This document shows, piece by piece, positions 1-11,074 of a DNA stretch of 64,000 bases. A program made the translations under genes and the position numbers. The notes under the pieces were generated by a model, which saw only the letters and a program-made list of their open reading frames with translations, made no database searches and was not told the origin of the DNA. Origin of the DNA: Salegentibacter maritimus (GTDB lineage: Bacteria > Bacteroidota > Bacteroidia > Flavobacteriales > Flavobacteriaceae); the NCBI RefSeq assembly GCF_016236915.1, contig NZ_JAEHOK010000008.1, forward strand, positions 107,577-171,576. Reading direction: 5' to 3'. The stretch's first letter is position 1, and every line of letters begins with the position of its first letter.

Positions 1-4089
<4,089 letters not shown>

Positions 4090-4110
4090 CAATGGACGGA
4101 TTATAATTTA

Positions 4111-4193
4111 TAAAAAAACGGGCGCGCTATAGGGAATCCCCTATATACGCAAAAGGGTTTAGACCTTCAGGAGCGAATCCTGAGGTCTAAACC
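4111..4193 (-). promoter_or_regulatory. Tandem hairpins between rplL and rpoB (attenuator/processing site)
   Basis: In transcription order, a long hairpin (arms 4178-4193 and 4156-4172, 16 bp with one bulged base, 5-nt loop) is followed by a second one (arms 4139-4145 and 4128-4134, extended by GCG/CGC). A run of seven T follows in the transcript sense at 4112-4118. This resembles an intrinsic attenuator placed after the abundant L7/L12 gene and before rpoB. In Escherichia coli the same gap holds an attenuator and an RNase III site. The structure is visible; regulation is inferred by analogy. Confidence 0.7.
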
Positions 4194-4217
4194 TAAATAA
4201 TATTGCTTTCGTCAAGC

Positions 4218-4595
4218 TTATTTAAGCTCAACCTCGGCTCCTGCTTCTTCTAACTGTGATTTAAGCGCTTCTGCCTCGTCTTTAGCAACTCCTTCTTTTA
4301 CTGGAGCTGGAGCACCATCTACTAATGCTTTAGCGTCTTTAAGACCAAGACCGGTAAGCTCTTTTACAAGCTTAACAACAGCTAGTTTAGATCCACCTGG
4401 AGCTTTAAGGATTACATCAAACTCAGTTTGCTCCTCAGCTTCTTCACCACCACCAGCAGCACCGCCACCAGCAACAGCTACTGCAGCAGCAGCAGGCTCA
4501 ATACCGTATTCTTCTTTTAATATATCAGCTAACTCATTTACTTCTTTTACGGTTAAGTTAACCAATTGTTCTGCGAAATCTTTTAAATCTGCCAT
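4218..4595 (-). CDS. rplL: 50S ribosomal protein L7/L12
   Basis: This 125-residue acidic protein has the L7/L12 layout: an N-terminal dimerisation domain ([20 protein letters not shown]), an Ala/Gly-rich hinge near residues 34-50, and the C-terminal factor-binding domain ([20 protein letters not shown] then [15 protein letters not shown]). It forms the ribosomal stalk, binds L10 and recruits the GTPase factors EF-Tu, EF-G and IF2. It is the last ribosomal gene before rpoB and lies 57 bp after rplJ. Length and composition are normal. Confidence 0.98.
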   Translation of the reverse strand: MADLKDFAEQLVNLTVKEVNELADILKEEYGIEPAAAAVAVAGGGAAGGGEEAEEQTEFDVILKAPGGSKLAVVKLVKELTGLGLKDAKALVDGAPAPVKEGVAKDEAEALKSQLEEAGAEVELK

Positions 4596-4652
4596 TTTCT
4601 ATCGTTTTTAAAAAGTTCTTTAATTTATAATTGTTAAAAAGTGCGTACTAAT

Positions 4653-5174
4653 TTATCCTTCCTTTTCAGAAAGTGTCTTAAGGATTCCAGATAATTTACC
4701 ACCACCAGACTTAAGTGCTGAGATAACATTCTTAGCAGGCGATTGTAATAAGCCAACGATATCCCCAATAACTTCTTCCTTAGATTTGATATTCACAAGG
4801 GTGTCAAGGTAGTCATCTCCTACATAAATTCCTTCGTCTACAAAAGCACCTTTAAGAAGTGGTTTTTCGTTTTTCTTTCTGAATTCTTTGATTACTTTGG
4901 CTGGTGCATTACCAGTCTCAGAAAACATTATGGATGTATTGCCTTTTAAAACTGAAGGAAGTTCTCCAAATTCTTTCCCTGAAGCTTCCATAGCCTTAGC
5001 AAGCAATGTATTTTTAACTACAGCCAGCTTTACGTTAGCTTTAAAACAAGCTCTACGCAAGTTTGAAGTTGTTCCGGCATCAAGGCCAGATATATCTGCT
5101 AAATAAACAACAGAATTATCTGTTAACTGGGCAGTTAAATCTTCAATTACTATTGATTTTTCTTCTCTTGTCAT
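4653..5174 (-). CDS. rplJ: 50S ribosomal protein L10
   Basis: This 173-residue protein carries the L10 N-terminal rRNA-binding domain (MTREEKSIVIEDLTAQL, then SVVYLADISGL and KNTLLAKAMEASG) and a C-terminal helix that should carry the L7/L12 dimers. It is the stalk base protein of the large subunit. It starts 11 bp after rplA and precedes rplL, so it is part of the rplKAJL-rpoBC operon. In other bacteria the L10-L7/L12 complex represses its own mRNA; the short gap here leaves little leader of its own for that. Confidence 0.98.
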   Translation of the reverse strand: MTREEKSIVIEDLTAQLTDNSVVYLADISGLDAGTTSNLRRACFKANVKLAVVKNTLLAKAMEASGKEFGELPSVLKGNTSIMFSETGNAPAKVIKEFRKKNEKPLLKGAFVDEGIYVGDDYLDTLVNIKSKEEVIGDIVGLLQSPAKNVISALKSGGGKLSGILKTLSEKEG

Positions 5175-5185
5175 AATCTATACTA

Positions 5186-5884
5186 TTATTGCTCAGTGAA
5201 CCTTTTAGTATCAACCTGAACGCTCGGGCTCATTGTAGAAGACATGTGGATACTTTTAATATACACACCCTTAGCTGCCTGAGGTTTCAACTTCACTAAA
5301 GTAGTTAATAATTCTCTTGCGTTACCAGCAAGTTTTTCGGCGTCAAATGATGCCTTACCAATTCCAGCGTGAACAATACCGGTTTTATCAACTTTAAAGT
5401 CGATTTTACCAGCCTTAACATCAGATACTGCTTTAGCAACATCCATTGTTACTGTTCCTGTTTTTGGGTTAGGCATAAGCCCTCTAGGTCCAAGTACACG
5501 TCCTAAAGGTCCTAATTTACCCATTACACTAGGCATTGTAATAATAACATCTACGTCTGTCCATCCACCTTTTATCTTATCTAAATACTCATCTAGACCT
5601 ACATAATCGGCTCCGGCTTCTTTCGCCTCCTCTTCTTTATCTGGAGTAACTAACGCAAGTACTTTTACATCTTTACCAGTACCATGCGGGAGGGTTACAA
5701 CACCTCTCACCATTTGGTTAGCTTTTCTAGGATCAACGTTCAATCGAACCGCTAAATCCACAGATGCATCAAAGTTTTCGTTAGCAACGTCTTTAATTAA
5801 AGCAGAAGCTTCCGCAACCGAGTAAGCTTTATTGCTCTCGATCTTAGACTGGGCTTCTTTTTGCTTTTTAGTCAATTTTGCCAT
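5186..5884 (-). CDS. rplA: 50S ribosomal protein L1
   Basis: This 232-residue protein matches L1 along its length. It contains the conserved [20 protein letters not shown] block, the [10 protein letters not shown] segment and the [10 protein letters not shown] loop that contacts 23S rRNA. L1 forms the mobile stalk at the E site and in many bacteria represses its own L11-L1 mRNA. It lies 18 bp after rplK and 11 bp before rplJ. Nothing unusual is seen. Confidence 0.98.
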   Translation of the reverse strand: MAKLTKKQKEAQSKIESNKAYSVAEASALIKDVANENFDASVDLAVRLNVDPRKANQMVRGVVTLPHGTGKDVKVLALVTPDKEEEAKEAGADYVGLDEYLDKIKGGWTDVDVIITMPSVMGKLGPLGRVLGPRGLMPNPKTGTVTMDVAKAVSDVKAGKIDFKVDKTGIVHAGIGKASFDAEKLAGNARELLTTLVKLKPQAAKGVYIKSIHMSSTMSPSVQVDTKRFTEQ

Positions 5885-5902
5885 TTTTAATTTCTTTTTG
5901 GA

Positions 5903-6340
5903 TTAAAACGGTGCATCACCTTTTACAGTTATTCCCATTGAACGAGCTGTTCCAGCAACCATTTTCATTGCAGATTCTACGGTAAAGGCATTCAAATCCT
6001 GCATCTTATCTTCTGCAATAGTTCTAACCTGATCCCAAGAAACACTTGCTATTTTCTTTCTATTTGGTTCTCCTGAACCCTTTTTGTTTTTAGATGCTTC
6101 CAACAATTGTACTGCAGCTGGAGGAGTTTTAATCACAAAGTCAAAAGACTTATCTGAATAAACCGTAATCGCAACAGGCAGTACTTTACCTTGTTTATCC
6201 TGGGTTCTACCATTGAATTGCTTACAGAATTCCATGATATTTACCCCGGCAGCACCTAAAGCAGGTCCAACTGGTGGTGATGGGTTAGCAGCACCTCCGC
6301 GAACTTGTAGTTTTACAACTTTACTTACTTCTTTTGCCAT
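5903..6340 (-). CDS. rplK: 50S ribosomal protein L11
   Basis: This 145-residue protein starts [20 protein letters not shown] and contains the proline-rich [20 protein letters not shown] segment typical of the L11 N-terminal domain. The C-terminal RNA-binding domain follows (residues about 75-145). L11 binds the GTPase-associated centre of 23S rRNA and is needed for the RelA response in other bacteria. It opens the ribosomal part of the operon 76 bp downstream of nusG; no promoter motif was recognised in that gap, so read-through from secE-nusG is likely. Confidence 0.98.
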   Translation of the reverse strand: MAKEVSKVVKLQVRGGAANPSPPVGPALGAAGVNIMEFCKQFNGRTQDKQGKVLPVAITVYSDKSFDFVIKTPPAAVQLLEASKNKKGSGEPNRKKIASVSWDQVRTIAEDKMQDLNAFTVESAMKMVAGTARSMGITVKGDAPF

Positions 6341-6416
6341 TTTATAAATTTTTAAGGTGATAGTTTGTTAGAGTGGAAGCTTTAAAAAACCATCAAAAAA
6401 TATGTAACTAAAATCT

Positions 6417-6968
6417 TTATACTTTCTCTACTTGCATATAACTTAATTCCAATGGTGTTTTTCTTCCAAAGATTTTCACCATCACCTCAAGCTTACGCTT
6501 TTCTTCATTAACCTTTTCAACTGTACCGTTAAATCCGTTAAACGGACCATCAATAACCTTTATAGTTTCTCCTACAGTAAAAGGAATAGCAACATTATCA
6601 GTTTTCACAGAAAGCTCATCTACTTTGCCAAGCATTCTATTTACCTCAGACTTTCTAAGCGGGACAGGATCTCCTCCCTTTGTTTCACCTAAAAAACCGA
6701 TAACGCCATTTATATTTTTAATTACGTGAGGCATCTCACCATCAAGATTAGCCTGTATCATTACATAGCCAGGAAAGTAAACACGTTCTTTATTTACTTT
6801 CTTACCATTTCTAATTTGAATAACTTTTTCGGTGGGAACTAAAACCTGATCAAGATAGTCTTCCATCCCAAGATGGTTTACCTCTTTCTCAATATAGTCT
6901 TTAACCTTATTTTCCTGACCACTAACAGCACGAACTACATACCATTTTTTTTCTTTTCCTTCTACCAT
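6417..6968 (-). CDS. nusG: Transcription termination/antitermination factor NusG
   Basis: This 183-residue protein has a NusG N-terminal domain (KKWYVVRAVSGQENKVKDYI, then VYFPGYVMIQ) and a C-terminal KOW domain (VGETIKVIDGPFNGFNGTVE). NusG links RNA polymerase to Rho or to the ribosome. The frame is open 11 codons further upstream, but the ATG at 6968 (MVEGKEKKWYVV) is preferred because the extra residues overlap the end of secE and are not family-like. It follows secE by 13 bp. RfaH-type specialisation is unlikely given the operon position. Confidence 0.96.
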   Translation of the reverse strand: MVEGKEKKWYVVRAVSGQENKVKDYIEKEVNHLGMEDYLDQVLVPTEKVIQIRNGKKVNKERVYFPGYVMIQANLDGEMPHVIKNINGVIGFLGETKGGDPVPLRKSEVNRMLGKVDELSVKTDNVAIPFTVGETIKVIDGPFNGFNGTVEKVNEEKRKLEVMVKIFGRKTPLELSYMQVEKV

Positions 6969-6981
6969 GCTAATATTTTTT

Positions 6982-7179
6982 TTAAGATTTAATCCATTCA
7001 AAATATTGCTCGATAGCCGAACTAAAAACGGTGTCTATACCCCAAATAGCCAGGGAAAAGATTATAGAAAATACCGCAACCAATATCGTTAACCTTTGAG
7101 CTTCAGACCAGCTTGTCCAGGTAACGTGGTTTGTTAATTCGTTGTAAGATTCTGATATATAATTGCCAATTCCTGCCAT
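6982..7179 (-). CDS. secE: Preprotein translocase subunit SecE
   Basis: This 65-residue single-span membrane protein begins MAGIGNYISESYNELTNHVT, an amphipathic surface helix, followed by the VTWTSWSEAQRLTILVAVFS hinge and one transmembrane segment (about residues 35-55). SecE clamps SecY in the translocon. The frame stays open upstream through the tRNA-Trp gene, which cannot be coding, so the ATG at 7179 is the start. It sits between tRNA-Trp and nusG, the usual bacterial order. The short form without extra N-terminal spans is normal in this phylum. Confidence 0.95.
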   Translation of the reverse strand: MAGIGNYISESYNELTNHVTWTSWSEAQRLTILVAVFSIIFSLAIWGIDTVFSSAIEQYFEWIKS

Positions 7180-7199
7180 GTGATTCTTAAGGTATTTTG

Positions 7200-7272
7200 C
7201 ACGGGTTGAGAGGCTCGAACTCCCGACACCTGGTTTTGGAGACCAGTGCTCTACCAACTGAGCTAAACCCGT
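7200..7272 (-). tRNA. tRNA-Trp (CCA)
   Basis: A full cloverleaf: acceptor ACGGGTT/AACCCGT, D arm GCTC/GAGC, anticodon stem CTGGT/ACCAG with loop CTCCAAA (anticodon CCA), and T arm with TTCGAGC. It lies between tuf and secE, a conserved bacterial arrangement, and is probably cut from the same transcript. CCA is not encoded. Confidence 0.97.
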
Positions 7273-7284
7273 ATGTATAAAGGA

Positions 7285-7311
7285 AGGTTTCCCGCCCCTG
7301 GCGGGAAACCT
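7285..7311 (-). promoter_or_regulatory. Strong hairpin between tuf and tRNA-Trp
   Basis: A perfect 12-bp inverted repeat (AGGTTTCCCGCC / GGCGGGAAACCT, 3-nt loop) lies directly after tuf. In the transcript it is followed by TCCTTTATA, not a clean U-run. It may be a partial terminator limiting read-through from tuf into tRNA-Trp-secE-nusG, or an RNase processing and 3'-stability element. The structure is certain; the function is inferred. Confidence 0.65.
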
Positions 7312-7329
7312 ATTTATCATAAACTATAA

Positions 7330-8517
7330 TTAGTCTAAAATTTCAGTAACCTGTCCAGCACCTACTGTTCTACCACCTTCACGGATAGCGAAACGTAGAC
7401 CTACATTCATAGCGATTGTCTGAAGAAGCTCAACAGTAATAGTAAGGTTATCACCAGGCATTACCATTTCAACACCATCAGGAAGACTAATTGTTCCTGT
7501 TACGTCAGTTGTACGTACGTAGAACTGAGGACGGTAGTTATTATGGAATGGAGTATGACGTCCACCTTCTTCTTTTTTAAGGATATAAACCTCTGCTTTA
7601 AACTTAGCGTGAGGAGTTACAGATCCAGGTTTAGTAATTACCATACCTCTAGAAATCTGAGTTTTCTCAATACCTCTTAATAAGATACCTACGTTATCTC
7701 CAGCTTCACCTCTATCAAGAATCTTACGGAACATCTCAACCCCAGTAATAGTAGAAGTAAGTTTTTCAGCTCCCATACCAATAATCTCTACAGGATCTCC
7801 AGTGTTAGCTACACCAGTCTCAATACGACCAGTTGCTACAGTACCACGTCCAGTAATAGAGAATACATCTTCAATAGGCATTAAGAAATCCTTATCAACA
7901 TCACGCTGAGGAAGCTCAATCCAATTATCTACAGCCTCCATAAGCTCAAGAACAGTCTTAGACCATTTATCATCACCTTCAAGAGCACCAAGTGCAGATC
8001 CAGAAATTACAGGACCATTATCACCATCATACTCATAGAAAGAAAGAAGATCTCTAACTTCCATTTCAACTAATTCTAAAAGCTCCTCATCATCTACAAG
8101 ATCCACTTTGTTCAAGAACACAACAATTCTTGGAATACCAACCTGACGTCCAAGAAGGATGTGCTCACGAGTTTGTGGCATAGGACCATCAGTTGCAGCA
8201 ACCACAAGAATAGCACCGTCCATTTGAGCAGCACCAGTAACCATGTTCTTCACATAATCGGCGTGACCAGGACAGTCAACGTGAGCGTAGTGACGATTAG
8301 CAGTTTGATACTCTACGTGAGAAGAGTTAATTGTAATACCTCTTTCTTTTTCTTCAGGAGCATTATCAATTTGATCAAAAGCACTAGCTTCTGAATATCC
8401 AGCATCAGCCATTACTTTAGTAATCGCTGCTGTTAAAGTAGTTTTTCCGTGATCTACGTGTCCAATTGTACCTATATTAAGGTGCGGTTTGGAACGATCA
8501 TAAGTTTCCTTTGCCAT
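7330..8517 (-). CDS. tuf: Elongation factor Tu
   Basis: This 395-residue GTPase delivers aminoacyl-tRNA to the ribosome. The G motifs are G1 GHVDHGKTT (residues 19-27), G2 in RGITI, G3 DCPGHADY, G4 NKVD, and a G5 SGSAL block. Beta-barrel domains 2 and 3 follow, with [14 protein letters not shown] and [14 protein letters not shown] at the end. It follows tRNA-Thr(GGT) by 56 bp and precedes tRNA-Trp, the common tRNA-tuf-tRNA-secE order. Length and motifs are normal. Confidence 0.99.
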   Translation of the reverse strand: MAKETYDRSKPHLNIGTIGHVDHGKTTLTAAITKVMADAGYSEASAFDQIDNAPEEKERGITINSSHVEYQTANRHYAHVDCPGHADYVKNMVTGAAQMDGAILVVAATDGPMPQTREHILLGRQVGIPRIVVFLNKVDLVDDEELLELVEMEVRDLLSFYEYDGDNGPVISGSALGALEGDDKWSKTVLELMEAVDNWIELPQRDVDKDFLMPIEDVFSITGRGTVATGRIETGVANTGDPVEIIGMGAEKLTSTITGVEMFRKILDRGEAGDNVGILLRGIEKTQISRGMVITKPGSVTPHAKFKAEVYILKKEEGGRHTPFHNNYRPQFYVRTTDVTGTISLPDGVEMVMPGDNLTITVELLQTIAMNVGLRFAIREGGRTVGAGQVTEILD

Positions 8518-8573
8518 AATTAATACTTATTTAATCTTAGTTATATATTAGTGTTCAATTTAATACAATCTAG

Positions 8574-8645
8574 AGCCAACGACGAGAATTGAACTCGTGA
8601 CCTCTTCCTTACCAAGGAAACGCTCTACCCCTGAGCTACGTCGGC
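8574..8645 (-). tRNA. tRNA-Thr (GGT)
   Basis: Cloverleaf with acceptor GCCGACG/CGTTGGC (one G-T pair), D arm GCTC/GAGC, anticodon loop TTGGTAA (anticodon GGT) and T loop TTCAATT. It is the last of four tRNAs before tuf and is presumably co-transcribed with it. Confidence 0.96.
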
Positions 8646-8783
8646 AAGCCGAAAGTTACACCTTCAAAGTTCACCGGTTCAAACAAGAAAAACCATAAAC
8701 CAAAACTGGCTTACGGATATCTAAATTACTCTCAAACCGGAAAAATAAATTAAAACAGGATCAAAACCCTATATTCAATTAAG

Positions 8784-8856
8784 AGCGGGAGACCGGGTTC
8801 GAACCGGCGACATTCAGCTTGGAAGGCTGACGCTCTACCAACTGAGCTACTCCCGC
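8784..8856 (-). tRNA. tRNA-Gly (TCC)
   Basis: Cloverleaf with acceptor GCGGGAG/CTCCCGC, D arm GCTC/GAGC, anticodon stem TCAGC/GCTGA with loop CTTCCAA (anticodon TCC), and T arm CCGG-TTCGAAC-CCGG. Third gene of the tRNA run; 138 bp of AT-rich spacer follow before tRNA-Thr(GGT), with no gene seen in it. Confidence 0.96.
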
Positions 8857-8931
8857 ATTGAGTTCAAGATCTAAAATTCTAAAATTCAAAGCTAACATTG
8901 AATCAAGAATTCGGAATTTTGAATTGATAAG

Positions 8932-9014
8932 TGGGGAGAGCAGGATTCGAACCTGCGAAGTCGAAAGACAGCAGATTTACAGTCTGCCCTCGTTGGCCGC
9001 TTGAGTATCTCCCC
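8932..9014 (-). tRNA. tRNA-Tyr (GTA)
   Basis: A class II tRNA of 83 nt with a long variable arm. Acceptor GGGGAGA/TCTCCCC, anticodon stem GCAGA/TCTGC with loop CTGTAAA (anticodon GTA), T loop TTCGAAT. Second gene of the tRNA run. Confidence 0.96.
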
Positions 9015-9214
9015 AATTTATTTTTCCACTATTTCATAGAACCGTAGCTGCTATTACAGCTAAGCTTTATGATGGCTTGTTGTTTTAACGGCTGCAAATA
9101 AACGTAATTTAACAGCACCATCCAAAGCATTTTTAAAATTTTTTCTATAAAATTTTCAGCAACTTAATTTTCAACAAATTAAGTTTTAAAAACTACTTAT
9201 TTCAAAATTTCAAG

Positions 9215-9288
9215 AGCCGATGGAGGGACTCGAACCCACGACCTGCTGATTACAAATCAGCTGCTCTAGCCAGCTGAGCTACATCGGC
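9215..9288 (-). tRNA. tRNA-Thr (TGT)
   Basis: Cloverleaf with acceptor GCCGATG/CATCGGC, D arm GCTC/GAGC, anticodon stem GCTGA/TCAGC with loop TTTGTAA (anticodon TGT), T loop TTCGAGT. First gene of the tRNA-tuf transcript; a good promoter lies about 50 bp upstream. About 200 bp of AT-rich sequence separate it from tRNA-Tyr. Confidence 0.96.
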
Positions 9289-9309
9289 TTTTACACTACT
9301 TTTTTAGCA

Positions 9310-9337
9310 TAAAAAAGTCCGCTATTTCTAACGGACT
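9310..9337 (-). terminator. Terminator of xerC-hpf
   Basis: A hairpin with arms AGTCCG (9316-9321) and CGGACT (9332-9337) and a 10-nt loop is followed by a run of T in the transcript sense (9311-9316). It lies about 50 bp past the hpf stop codon. Its upstream arm abuts the promoter of the tRNA-tuf operon, so terminator and promoter overlap. Confidence 0.7.
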
Positions 9338-9338
9338 G

Positions 9339-9367
9339 CAAATGTATATAAATTATTTCTTTCACAA
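9339..9367 (-). promoter_or_regulatory. Promoter of the tRNA-Thr...tuf operon
   Basis: Bacteroidetes-type promoter: -33 TTG at 9365-9367, an 18-bp spacer, and -7 TACATTTG (consensus TAnnTTTG) at 9339-9346. The expected start point falls at the edge of the neighbouring hairpin, about 45 nt before tRNA-Thr. Confidence 0.65.
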
Positions 9368-9388
9368 AACAATTTTTAAAAAAAATAT

Positions 9389-9691
9389 CTAAACGTGCGC
9401 ACTTAATTTCTCCTTACGCTTAATTAATTGCCTCTGCAAGGATGAAACACATTCATCTACACACTCCTCAAACTTTTTACATGTTTTTTTCACCATAATA
9501 TCATCTCCAGGAACACTCAACAAAATCTCAGTAACCTTATTATCCTTCGCACTAGTATTTTGCACTTTCAAAAAGACATCTGCATAGATAACTTTGTCAT
9601 AATAATTTTCTAGCCTATCCAGCTTACGCTGAATAAAATCAATTAATTTTTGATCGGCGTTGAAGTTTACAGATTGCACATTTACTTTCAT
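9389..9691 (-). CDS. hpf: Short ribosome hibernation promoting factor
   Basis: This 100-residue protein has the HPF/RaiA fold pattern: MKVNVQSVNFNADQKLIDFI at the start, alternating strands, and a basic C-terminal helix (SSLQRQLIKRKEKL). It binds the 30S decoding centre in stationary phase and blocks tRNA and mRNA binding. It is the short form with no C-terminal dimerisation domain. It starts 29 bp after xerC with no promoter recognised between them, so the two genes are probably one transcript ended by the hairpin at 9310-9337. Confidence 0.93.
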   Translation of the reverse strand: MKVNVQSVNFNADQKLIDFIQRKLDRLENYYDKVIYADVFLKVQNTSAKDNKVTEILLSVPGDDIMVKKTCKKFEECVDECVSSLQRQLIKRKEKLSAHV

Positions 9692-9720
9692 ATTCTGTAT
9701 AATTTAATTAAACAATTATT

Positions 9721-10614
9721 TTAATTGGCTTTTTTATTTCTGGGGTGCGCCATTTGATGCACCTTACTAAGCTCTGAAATACTATTATGGGTATAAACTT
9801 GCGTTGCTGCAAGACTGGAATGCCCAAGCAATTCTTTTACAGCATTAAGATTAGCACCCTGGTTCAACAAATGTGTTGCGAAAGAGTGTCGCAGAATATG
9901 CGGACTCTTTTTTATCTTACCAGATACCCTACTAAAATAATTATTTATAATCCTATAAACAAGACTTTCGTATAATTTAATACCTTTTTGGGAAACAAAA
10001 AGGGAAGATTCCTGCCGGCCAGCCATTATACCAGCACGCACATCTAAATACCTCTCCAGATTCGCAATTACACCCGGCAAGAGCGGAACAATCCTCTCTT
10101 TTTGTCGCTTACCCAATATTTTTAATTGTTTCCCTGCCAAATCAAGATCCTGAAGCTTTATTTCAATAAGTTCTATACGCCGCATCCCTGTAGTATAAAA
10201 AAGCTCTACAATCAACCTATCTCTTAATCCATCAAAACCAGAGGTGTCAATTTGATCAAGGACATTCTTAATTTCAAGTTCAGAGAAAGGTACCTGAATT
10301 TTAGAAGCGGTTTTTAAGGCCTTATGTTTTGCTAGCGGTGAAAATTCTATATCCCCGGTTTTCTGAAGAAAGCGATAATAAGACTTTAAAGAAGAAATTT
10401 TACGATTTATACTGCGGTTAGACACTCCTTGCTCTACCAAACAAATAATCCAATTTCTTATTTGTGAATAATGTAATTTACTTAAATCCTCTTCATCAAA
10501 TTCATAAAAAATAAACTCAGAAAAAGATTCTAAATCTGCTTTATAAGCTGTTAGCGTATTGAGAGAATAATTTTTCTCTACCTGAAGATAATCTAAAAAT
10601 TGGGAAAAAGACAT
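9721..10614 (-). CDS. xerC: Tyrosine recombinase XerC
   Basis: This 297-residue tyrosine recombinase has an N-terminal SAM-like core-binding domain (residues 1-90) and a catalytic domain (about 110-290). The catalytic residues are visible: R145 in TTGMRRIEL, K169/R170 in the beta-hairpin, H239 and R242 in HILRHSFATHLL, H265 in LGHSS, and Y274 in TQVYTH. Placement among housekeeping genes, without phage genes, suggests the chromosome-dimer resolvase at dif. The frame is open ten codons upstream, but the ATG at 10614 (MSFSQFLDYLQVEKNYS) is preferred: it matches the family and lies just after the promoter. hpf follows. Confidence 0.92.
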   Translation of the reverse strand: MSFSQFLDYLQVEKNYSLNTLTAYKADLESFSEFIFYEFDEEDLSKLHYSQIRNWIICLVEQGVSNRSINRKISSLKSYYRFLQKTGDIEFSPLAKHKALKTASKIQVPFSELEIKNVLDQIDTSGFDGLRDRLIVELFYTTGMRRIELIEIKLQDLDLAGKQLKILGKRQKERIVPLLPGVIANLERYLDVRAGIMAGRQESSLFVSQKGIKLYESLVYRIINNYFSRVSGKIKKSPHILRHSFATHLLNQGANLNAVKELLGHSSLAATQVYTHNSISELSKVHQMAHPRNKKAN

Positions 10615-10632
10615 AAAAAAACTGTTGACAAA

Positions 10633-10660
10633 CAAAGTTAGCAAACTTTAATCTATCAAC
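10633..10660 (-). promoter_or_regulatory. Promoter of xerC-hpf inside an inverted repeat
   Basis: -7 element TAACTTTG (10633-10640) with TTG at 10657-10659, 16 bp apart, slightly shorter than usual. The promoter lies between the arms of a perfect 8-bp inverted repeat, ACTGTTGA (10621-10628) and TCAACAGT (10656-10663). The repeat could be an operator or chance; the spacing places the xerC start just downstream. Confidence 0.5.
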
Positions 10661-10672
10661 AGTTAATTTTAT

Positions 10673-10696
10673 ATTTTCTGAAAAAAATCAGAAAAT
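10673..10696 (-). terminator. Possible terminator of rpsU
   Basis: AT-rich inverted repeat ATTTTCTGA / TCAGAAAAT (9 bp, 6-nt loop) 18 bp past the rpsU stop. No separate U-run follows, so termination strength is uncertain. Confidence 0.4.
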
Positions 10697-10714
10697 TCGA
10701 TCACATCCTTTTCA

Positions 10715-10909
10715 CTAGATATCTTCCTGATCTCTCAAATGCTGGATGTACTCGGCTTTTTGATGCTGAGCTCTCTTCGCAACAGAAGGCTTCGTGAAAT
10801 GCTGGCGGCTTCTTAGCTGGCGCATTGTTCCGGTCTTGTCGAATTTTCGCTTAAAACGCTTTAGCGCTCTATCTATATTTTCTCCGTCTTTTACTGGTAT
10901 TATTAACAT
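10715..10909 (-). CDS. rpsU: 30S ribosomal protein S21
   Basis: This 64-residue basic protein begins MLIIPVKDGENIDRALKRFK and has the S21 pattern (RKFDKTGTMRQLRSRQHFTK then PSVAKRAQHQKAEY). In the Bacteroidota ribosome bS21 helps hide the 3' end of 16S rRNA, so most mRNAs do not use Shine-Dalgarno pairing. This gene nevertheless has a near-perfect Shine-Dalgarno sequence 7 nt before its ATG. That fits the published view that S21 shortage frees the anti-SD and boosts S21 synthesis. It is transcribed alone from a good promoter. Confidence 0.97.
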   Translation of the reverse strand: MLIIPVKDGENIDRALKRFKRKFDKTGTMRQLRSRQHFTKPSVAKRAQHQKAEYIQHLRDQEDI

Positions 10910-10916
10910 AGTGTCA

Positions 10917-10927
10917 TCACCTCCTTT
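10917..10927 (-). promoter_or_regulatory. Extended Shine-Dalgarno sequence of rpsU
   Basis: AAAGGAGGTGA lies 7 nt before the rpsU ATG and is complementary to almost the whole anti-SD. No other gene in this window was seen with such a site, which makes it a candidate autoregulatory site sensing bS21-free ribosomes. Confidence 0.85.
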
Positions 10928-10943
10928 CTTTAGAAATAGGCTG

Positions 10944-10973
10944 CAAAGATAATCTAAATCTAAGAACCCACAA
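10944..10973 (-). promoter_or_regulatory. Promoter of rpsU
   Basis: -33 TTG (10971-10973), a 19-bp spacer and -7 TATCTTTG (10944-10951) match the Bacteroidetes consensus exactly. The start point would give a leader of about 30 nt containing the strong SD. Confidence 0.75.
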
Positions 10974-10985
10974 CCAATTTTTAAT

Positions 10986-11035
10986 TTATTTCGCTACCGG
11001 CTTATACTCATTTTTATCGATCACCATTTTAGCGA
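10986..11035 (-). pseudogene. Decayed copy of the acyl-CoA dehydrogenase 3' end
   Basis: About 16 codons plus a stop, reading FIAKMVIDKNEYKPVAK, repeat the true C-terminus of the upstream acyl-CoA dehydrogenase (IIAKMVIDKKEYKPAAK) with a few changes. The copy lies about 40 bp past the real stop codon, in the same orientation, and has no start. It looks like the residue of a tandem duplication of the gene from which the rest was deleted. Confidence 0.75.
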
Positions 11036-11074
11036 TAAAAGTGGAATTTTCGCAAAAATGTCAATCTAAAAAGA

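Noticed and set aside
6417..7001. NusG beginning 11 codons earlier at 7001
   Set aside because: The extra residues overlap secE coding sequence and do not match the family; the ATG at 6968 fits better.
6982..7320. A longer 112-residue version of SecE starting at 7320
   Set aside because: The additional N-terminal part reads through the tRNA-Trp gene and the hairpin; the family start is at 7179.
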